A stretch of 64,000 bases of DNA from Psychrobacillus mangrovi (GTDB taxonomy: Bacteria > Bacillota > Bacilli > Bacillales_A > Planococcaceae), in contig NZ_JBAWSY010000005.1 of NCBI RefSeq assembly GCF_037104765.1, forward strand, positions 124,001 through 188,000. Direction: 5' to 3'. Each line of letters begins with the position of its first letter. Position 1 is the first letter of the stretch. Made by a program: the position numbers and the translations under genes. Positions 59,681-64,000 of this stretch are shown here, in pieces. The notes under the pieces are model-generated. The model ran no database searches and had not been told where the DNA came from. It worked only from the letters and a program-made list of their open reading frames with translations.

Positions 59681-61792
59681 TTAAATCGCCGCTATCGTTA
59701 CGGTCACTTTAAATAAATCACCATCTACTTCCATTCGTAGGCTGCCATCGTGAAGCTCTACAATAGATTGTGCAATTGCTAGCCCAAGTCCTGATCCATC
59801 TGTGTGACGTGATGTATCTGCTCGTTTGAATCTCTCCGTCAATTCATTTATATCATTGCCTAATTCATACTTTGCAATATTTTTGATGACAAATATTGCT
59901 TCTCCATCAACTAAATCTAAATTGATATAGACTCTCGTATTCGGAAGTGCATATTTCAATGTATTAATGATTAAATTATCCAGTACTCGCCACCATTTTT
60001 GTCCATCTACATACGACATTATTGGTTTTGTACCGATTGATACACGGTAATCTAATTCTGATTTATTAATCTCTTCTTGGTGCTCTGCTATTGCTTGCTG
60101 CAACAATTGTGTTAAATCCACTTTTCGTTTATCTAATTCTATGTTGCCTGTTGCCATTTTAGATACTTCGAACAAATCCTCTATTAATGTTTTCAGACGC
60201 ATTGATTTTCTATCCAAGATTGCAATATAAGATGCTCGCTCTTCATCCGTTATGCTAGTATTCTTCAACAAGTCTGTATAGGTTATAATTGAAGTTAATG
60301 GAGTTCTTAAATCATGACTTACATTAGTAATTAGCTCTGTTTTAAGTCGCTCACTCTTTGCTTGTTCGGAATGTGAAGAATTTATTCGATTCCGAAGCTC
60401 ATTTAAATTAGCAGCATGATGCGCAACTGGAGATTTCCCTTTTACCTCTATTTCCCCTCGAAGAACTCCCTTTGCCATTTCCTCTGTTTTTACGATGACA
60501 CGGTTTAAATAAGACATTCTCGATAATAAAAACACGAGTACTGGTATCCCAATTAATATTGTTGCAGGAATCCAGATAATAATAGCCTCTGGCACTGGAA
60601 ATAACAACATTGTCCCGAATCCCCAGAAAAAAATTACGATTAACATGATTAGAGTTTGAACCGCAATTGTTCGGTTTAGGAAAAATCCTTCTAGCGATCT
60701 TCCCCAGCTAAAGATTAAACTTTGTTTCCATTCAACATGACCAATACCAGCACGTAGCCATGTCCATTGATACAATGTAAAAGCTGTAAAAATTATTGCA
60801 ATAATAGGTGTAAGAATAATGAGATCGTATCCTTTATAATATAAAACGTACTGTATTATTTCTCTCGCAGACAAAATTGCCACATAAATACTTATGAAGA
60901 ATAGTGTGAGTCTGACATCAATTGGATACTTATTATACTTTTGCTCAGCTTTGTCATATCTAAAATTCTTGCTGTTTCTTTTCCATAATAATACAAATGC
61001 AACTGCTGCCAATACTCCTACTACTAGTACTCCATAAAAGATTCGTTGATTCGTTATAAAATATTTATATTCATCTTCTCTGCTACCACTTAAAATACTT
61101 GCTTCCGAAATAGCGACCGTTCCTTCAAATCGAGCAAATTTATTTCCTATTAAGTTAGTCACATCCCATGGCAGTTCTCCGCTTTCAAATATAACATTTT
61201 CTTTTAAATATCCATTTTTACTTGAGTACACTTTTGTAAAGGCATTTTTTGAATCTACCTCTCCATTAGTAAAACGTTCACCTGTCACTACATTTTTTAA
61301 ATCATAAATGAATTCATCGTTCGTATTTAAAAAATTATTTTTTTCTCTTTCAATTGTTTGAAAGTATTCTTCAATTTTTTCTTCTTTTTCTATAAGGATT
61401 TTCTTTTCAACATAAGCATTATCCTCGAAGTTTTTCGTAATATCTGCCATTTTTTTATTACGCTCTTCAATCGATGCATCATCGGTTCTTTCTTCGTATT
61501 GAAACCTAATAGAGTCTAATTGTTCTTGTAGACCTCCATATCGATAGCGATATTCTTCCACGTCTTGTCTTGTTACTGTGATATTTTTCTTTACTTCCTC
61601 TATATCTGGAACTGCTAAAACTAACGGGACAATAGAGGATTGAAAACTACTTAATTCATCTTGAAATCTATCACTATCAAAATAATTTTTGCCTATATAA
61701 TTTCGTCCCTCATCTATAACTGTAAAAAGTCCAAAAAGCGTTATAACTGCCAAAATACTAATGATTATATTTTTCATTATAGGATGTTTCAC
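59681..61792 (-). CDS. Sensor histidine kinase with multi-span membrane sensor
   Basis: A 703-residue kinase. An N-terminal membrane segment (about 8-28) is followed by a ~220-residue charged, coiled-coil-rich extracellular region, then about five to six further membrane segments (255-440), a linker and the kinase core: ITNVSHDLRTPLTSI (His about 492), N-box LDNLIINTLKYA, and DGSGLGLAIA. GTG start at 61792 fits AAGGGGGAG seven bases upstream and overlaps the stop of a small membrane protein gene. Similar long kinases partner OmpR-type regulators in envelope sensing; the signal here is unknown. Confidence 0.9.
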   Translation of the reverse strand: MKHPIMKNIIISILAVITLFGLFTVIDEGRNYIGKNYFDSDRFQDELSSFQSSIVPLVLAVPDIEEVKKNITVTRQDVEEYRYRYGGLQEQLDSIRFQYEERTDDASIEERNKKMADITKNFEDNAYVEKKILIEKEEKIEEYFQTIEREKNNFLNTNDEFIYDLKNVVTGERFTNGEVDSKNAFTKVYSSKNGYLKENVIFESGELPWDVTNLIGNKFARFEGTVAISEASILSGSREDEYKYFITNQRIFYGVLVVGVLAAVAFVLLWKRNSKNFRYDKAEQKYNKYPIDVRLTLFFISIYVAILSAREIIQYVLYYKGYDLIILTPIIAIIFTAFTLYQWTWLRAGIGHVEWKQSLIFSWGRSLEGFFLNRTIAVQTLIMLIVIFFWGFGTMLLFPVPEAIIIWIPATILIGIPVLVFLLSRMSYLNRVIVKTEEMAKGVLRGEIEVKGKSPVAHHAANLNELRNRINSSHSEQAKSERLKTELITNVSHDLRTPLTSIITYTDLLKNTSITDEERASYIAILDRKSMRLKTLIEDLFEVSKMATGNIELDKRKVDLTQLLQQAIAEHQEEINKSELDYRVSIGTKPIMSYVDGQKWWRVLDNLIINTLKYALPNTRVYINLDLVDGEAIFVIKNIAKYELGNDINELTERFKRADTSRHTDGSGLGLAIAQSIVELHDGSLRMEVDGDLFKVTVTIAAI

Positions 61793-61932
61793 TCTGATGC
61801 TCCCCCTTTCATCGTTTGGATAATTTCTATAAAGCTTTCCTTAATTTCAAAAATAGGAACAAGATTGGTTATACAATAAGATAAACAGAGCACTCCACAT
61901 ATAATTGCAACTATGGATAGAAATAAATTCAA
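61789..61932 (-). CDS. 47-residue membrane protein between regulator and kinase
   Basis: A minus-strand frame starting at TTG (61932), one base after the response regulator stop, and ending in GTGA that overlaps the kinase start. It encodes 47 residues with one strong membrane segment (SIVAIICGVLCLSYC) and an amphipathic tail (FEIKESFIEIIQTM). The frame fills the gap exactly, with coupling to the kinase. The ribosome binding site is weak, so translation would rely on coupling to the regulator gene. Confidence 0.6.
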   Translation of the reverse strand: MNLFLSIVAIICGVLCLSYCITNLVPIFEIKESFIEIIQTMKGGASE

Positions 61933-61933
61933 T

Positions 61934-62626
61934 TTACTTGTCGATTTTATAGCCAACGCCCCACACCACCTTCAAATACCTCGGATTTTTAGGATCTGCT
62001 TCTATTTTTTCTCGAATTTTACGAATATGTACTGCTACAATATTTTCTGCGTTGTAAGCAGGTTCATTCCAGACTCGTTCATATATTTCATTTATAGAAA
62101 AAACGCGACCTGAGTTCGTCATGAGCAACTCTGTTATTTTGAACTCTATTGGCGTAAGCTTTACAAATTCACCATCCACACTAAGTTCCTTTGCTTCCTG
62201 ATTTAATGTAAGCCCGTCAATTTCGATTACTGATTGCTGTCCCTGATAGGTTCCGAGCTTTGTATAGCGTCTTAGCTGTGACTTTACCCTTGCTACAAGC
62301 TCCATAGGATGGAAAGGCTTCGTCACATAATCATCCGCTCCAACCGATAAACCGTGGATTTTATCGGAGTCCTCTGCTTTCGCACTTAACATAATGATTG
62401 GGATATTTTTTTGTTCTCTTATTTTAAAGGTCGCTGCAATTCCGTCCAATTTAGGCATCATAATATCTAACACAATGACGTGAACTTCATTTTCTTCTAT
62501 TAATTGCAAAGCTTCTAATCCATCTGCAGCTTTTAATACTTTATAACCTTCATTTTTCAGGTAAATTTCGATACCATCTCGAATATCTTGGTCATCATCT
62601 GTTACTAAAACAGTAAACTGGGTCAT
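61934..62626 (-). CDS. OmpR-family response regulator
   Basis: A 230-residue regulator. Receiver domain with TDDDQDI, phosphorylated Asp in VIVLDIMMP (about 53) and LSAKAEDSD; C-terminal winged helix with LTPIEFKITELLM and VHIRKIREKIE. I chose the ATG at 62626 behind GAGGAGGC; upstream Met codons give an implausible basic extension. First gene of a three-gene set: regulator, small membrane protein, kinase. Confidence 0.93.
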   Translation of the reverse strand: MTQFTVLVTDDDQDIRDGIEIYLKNEGYKVLKAADGLEALQLIEENEVHVIVLDIMMPKLDGIAATFKIREQKNIPIIMLSAKAEDSDKIHGLSVGADDYVTKPFHPMELVARVKSQLRRYTKLGTYQGQQSVIEIDGLTLNQEAKELSVDGEFVKLTPIEFKITELLMTNSGRVFSINEIYERVWNEPAYNAENIVAVHIRKIREKIEADPKNPRYLKVVWGVGYKIDK

Positions 62627-62894
62627 CTTCTTGCCTCCTCGCATGTCTTTCTTATGTTTCTTATTGTAACCTTCATTTCTTAACATTCCAGCAGTATAAA
62701 TCTGAAGAAATTCTTAAGAATCTATTTTATTAACCTGTATTTACATGTTCGATTTACTATAACTATAAGCTTTTGAAAGGTTCAATTTACAAACGAGGTA
62801 CATTTGGGGTACAAAGTAAAATCGAGCGGGGGACGTTGGGGTACATGATAATAAAATACGGTACAAATGCATTTGGTAAAATTATATTTAAATA

Positions 62895-62937
62895 AAAAAA
62901 ATTAAACCACCTTCCATCAAATTGGTTGGTGGTTTTC
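62895..62937. terminator. Terminator-like hairpin in the regulator upstream region
   Basis: AAACCACC and GGTGGTTTT pair around a 16-base loop with A and T runs on each side. The rest of the 62627-63194 gap is A/T-rich; a stretch with several GGTACA words (62795-62870) is the only other pattern I see. Confidence 0.7.
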
Positions 62938-63194
62938 TACTTATTTTGTTTAGTTAACCTCATATCTTTACTAGTCACTGGAAGCTCTTGATATTACAAT
63001 CAATTCTTTTATACATTAGGTTCCTAATATTTACTACCATTCAATTTACGATTTCTCTCTTATCACATCGAATTCCGAAGATTATATTCGTTGAATTTTT
63101 TGATCGGTTAATTTAAAGAAAATATGAAAGGTATTCAATATATATTGAATCAATATAAAAGATCAATACTAGGTTCTTAATCTGTATCCAATAA

Positions 63195-63707
63195 TTAGTC
63201 TTTGAAAGCTATATTTTCTAGAACAATAACTTGATCCTCACTTGTATGTCCCAACTGTTTCGTATTTTCTACCAAACGAAAGATATTATCGCAACACTGT
63301 TTGGCGCCTAGAACTAATAATGGAACTCCTATAAAATCAATTTTTAGTCCTCTGGAAAAAAATCCTCCAATTGACATCACTGTTGGTACAGTCGGTGATG
63401 TATTAGAGAATATTATTTTTTCATTAATTTGATGTTTATCTTGAATTAAGAATATAAGATTTTTTAATGCTGGAACAACAAGCTTAGAAGATTTACGACC
63501 AATTGTATACACTGAGTCTCCATTTTCATCAATACCATGAAAAATGAATCTTCCAGCATCCTTCTTAGTTAATTTATTGAAATATTTTACATTTAATATT
63601 TCTTCTTTTGTTAACTGTTGTTCTGATTGAATAATTTCTTTTAAATGATAAGCTGCCGCCAAAGCTGTGGTATGCGTTCCACCATAGTCATTATATATAT
63701 AAATCAT
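63195..63707 (-). CDS. DUF3189 family protein
   Basis: A 170-residue protein starting MIYIYNDYGGTHTTALAAAY, the typical DUF3189 beginning, with a C-terminal CCDNIFRLVENTK region. The family is restricted to Firmicutes and mostly to spore formers; function unknown. It has an ATG behind AAGGATG. Confidence 0.85.
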   Translation of the reverse strand: MIYIYNDYGGTHTTALAAAYHLKEIIQSEQQLTKEEILNVKYFNKLTKKDAGRFIFHGIDENGDSVYTIGRKSSKLVVPALKNLIFLIQDKHQINEKIIFSNTSPTVPTVMSIGGFFSRGLKIDFIGVPLLVLGAKQCCDNIFRLVENTKQLGHTSEDQVIVLENIAFKD

Positions 63708-64000
63708 GCTATCATCCTTTATATTTTATCTATGACTATTATGCACGCTTATTCAAAATACAATTCATTTGATTATCTTTTAATGTCTTTGCGATCATTC
63801 TTTGCAATTACGAAAAGACAAAATCTTCGTATTGAGGTTGAGTAATACAATCCCCAACTAAGGAATTATCTAGTTTCTGTTGTATATCGTCTTTTGAAGT
63901 ATACGATTGACGTTCAATTTGTGATACTTGGTGATTCTGTGGAGTGTGAACATCTATTTAATTGAGAAAAGGGTTAATCCAAAAGAAATTCTAACATTAA
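63708..64000. other. Intergenic end of window
   Basis: No gene, repeat or RNA element recognised in the last 290 bases; short frames here have no ribosome binding site. Confidence 0.6.

Overview
The window is a low-GC Gram-positive chromosome segment. Strong AGGAGG-type ribosome binding sites, frequent TTG/GTG starts, Spo0M, a liaIHFSR envelope-stress operon, a TPP-riboswitch ykoFEDC operon and a DUF3189 protein point to Bacillales. My best guess is a Planococcaceae-like genus (Psychrobacillus, Sporosarcina or Lysinibacillus relatives); this is inference from gene content.

Layout. 1-3.8 kb: C-P lyase operon phnG-H-I-J-K on the minus strand, with phnK cut by the window edge. 4.3-6.8 kb: a visibly GC-richer block (PadR regulator, DUF1048 protein, DrrA/DrrB-like ABC exporter). 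It separates phnG from a PhnF-like GntR regulator (7.5-8.2 kb), and a dead paiA acetyltransferase lies between. 8.4-10.7 kb: a TetR-controlled four-gene operon with a promoter overlapped by two matching operators. 10.7-13.6 kb: Spo0M and a FUSC-family membrane protein.

13.65-29.37 kb: a mobile island between two convergent chromosomal genes, with imperfect inverted ends. Its left end carries a trio of two tyrosine recombinases and a small coiled-coil protein, which I read as a Firmicutes relative of the gamma-mobile-trio (GmtY-GmtZ-GmtX) or Tn554-type systems. Behind the trio lie two arrays of single-gene units, all on the minus strand (NUDIX, unknown protein, metallopeptidase, nucleotidyltransferase; then GNAT, alpha/beta hydrolase, CoaD). 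Each gene has one kind of short repeat at its 5' side and another at its 3' side, so the arrays look like an integron cassette array without an integron integrase. Between the arrays sit a DGQHR protein, an XRE regulator, an OLD-family ATPase/TOPRIM nuclease and a GIY-YIG-like protein, a probable defence block. A relic of a second gmtX end precedes array 2, so the island looks composite.

29.4-41.4 kb: degenerate GGDEF/EAL protein, DUF2971 protein, betaine-type ABC transporter, 2-hydroxyacid dehydrogenase, and a 1171-residue SIR2-STAND protein (NLR-like defence). 41.4-50 kb: TPP riboswitch with ykoFEDC, DUF1697 and VOC proteins, then a class I ribonucleotide reductase pair behind a cobalamin riboswitch. 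50-56.3 kb: UppP, DedA, a metallophosphoesterase and liaIHFSR, so this stretch is rich in envelope functions. 56.4-64 kb: small genes, a NERD protein with an apparent ATA start, a 154-bp tandem repeat array, a two-component system with a hidden 47-residue membrane protein between its genes, and a DUF3189 protein.

Several intergenic regions carry families of short motifs at exact 20- or 21-base spacing. No tRNA, rRNA or CRISPR was seen.
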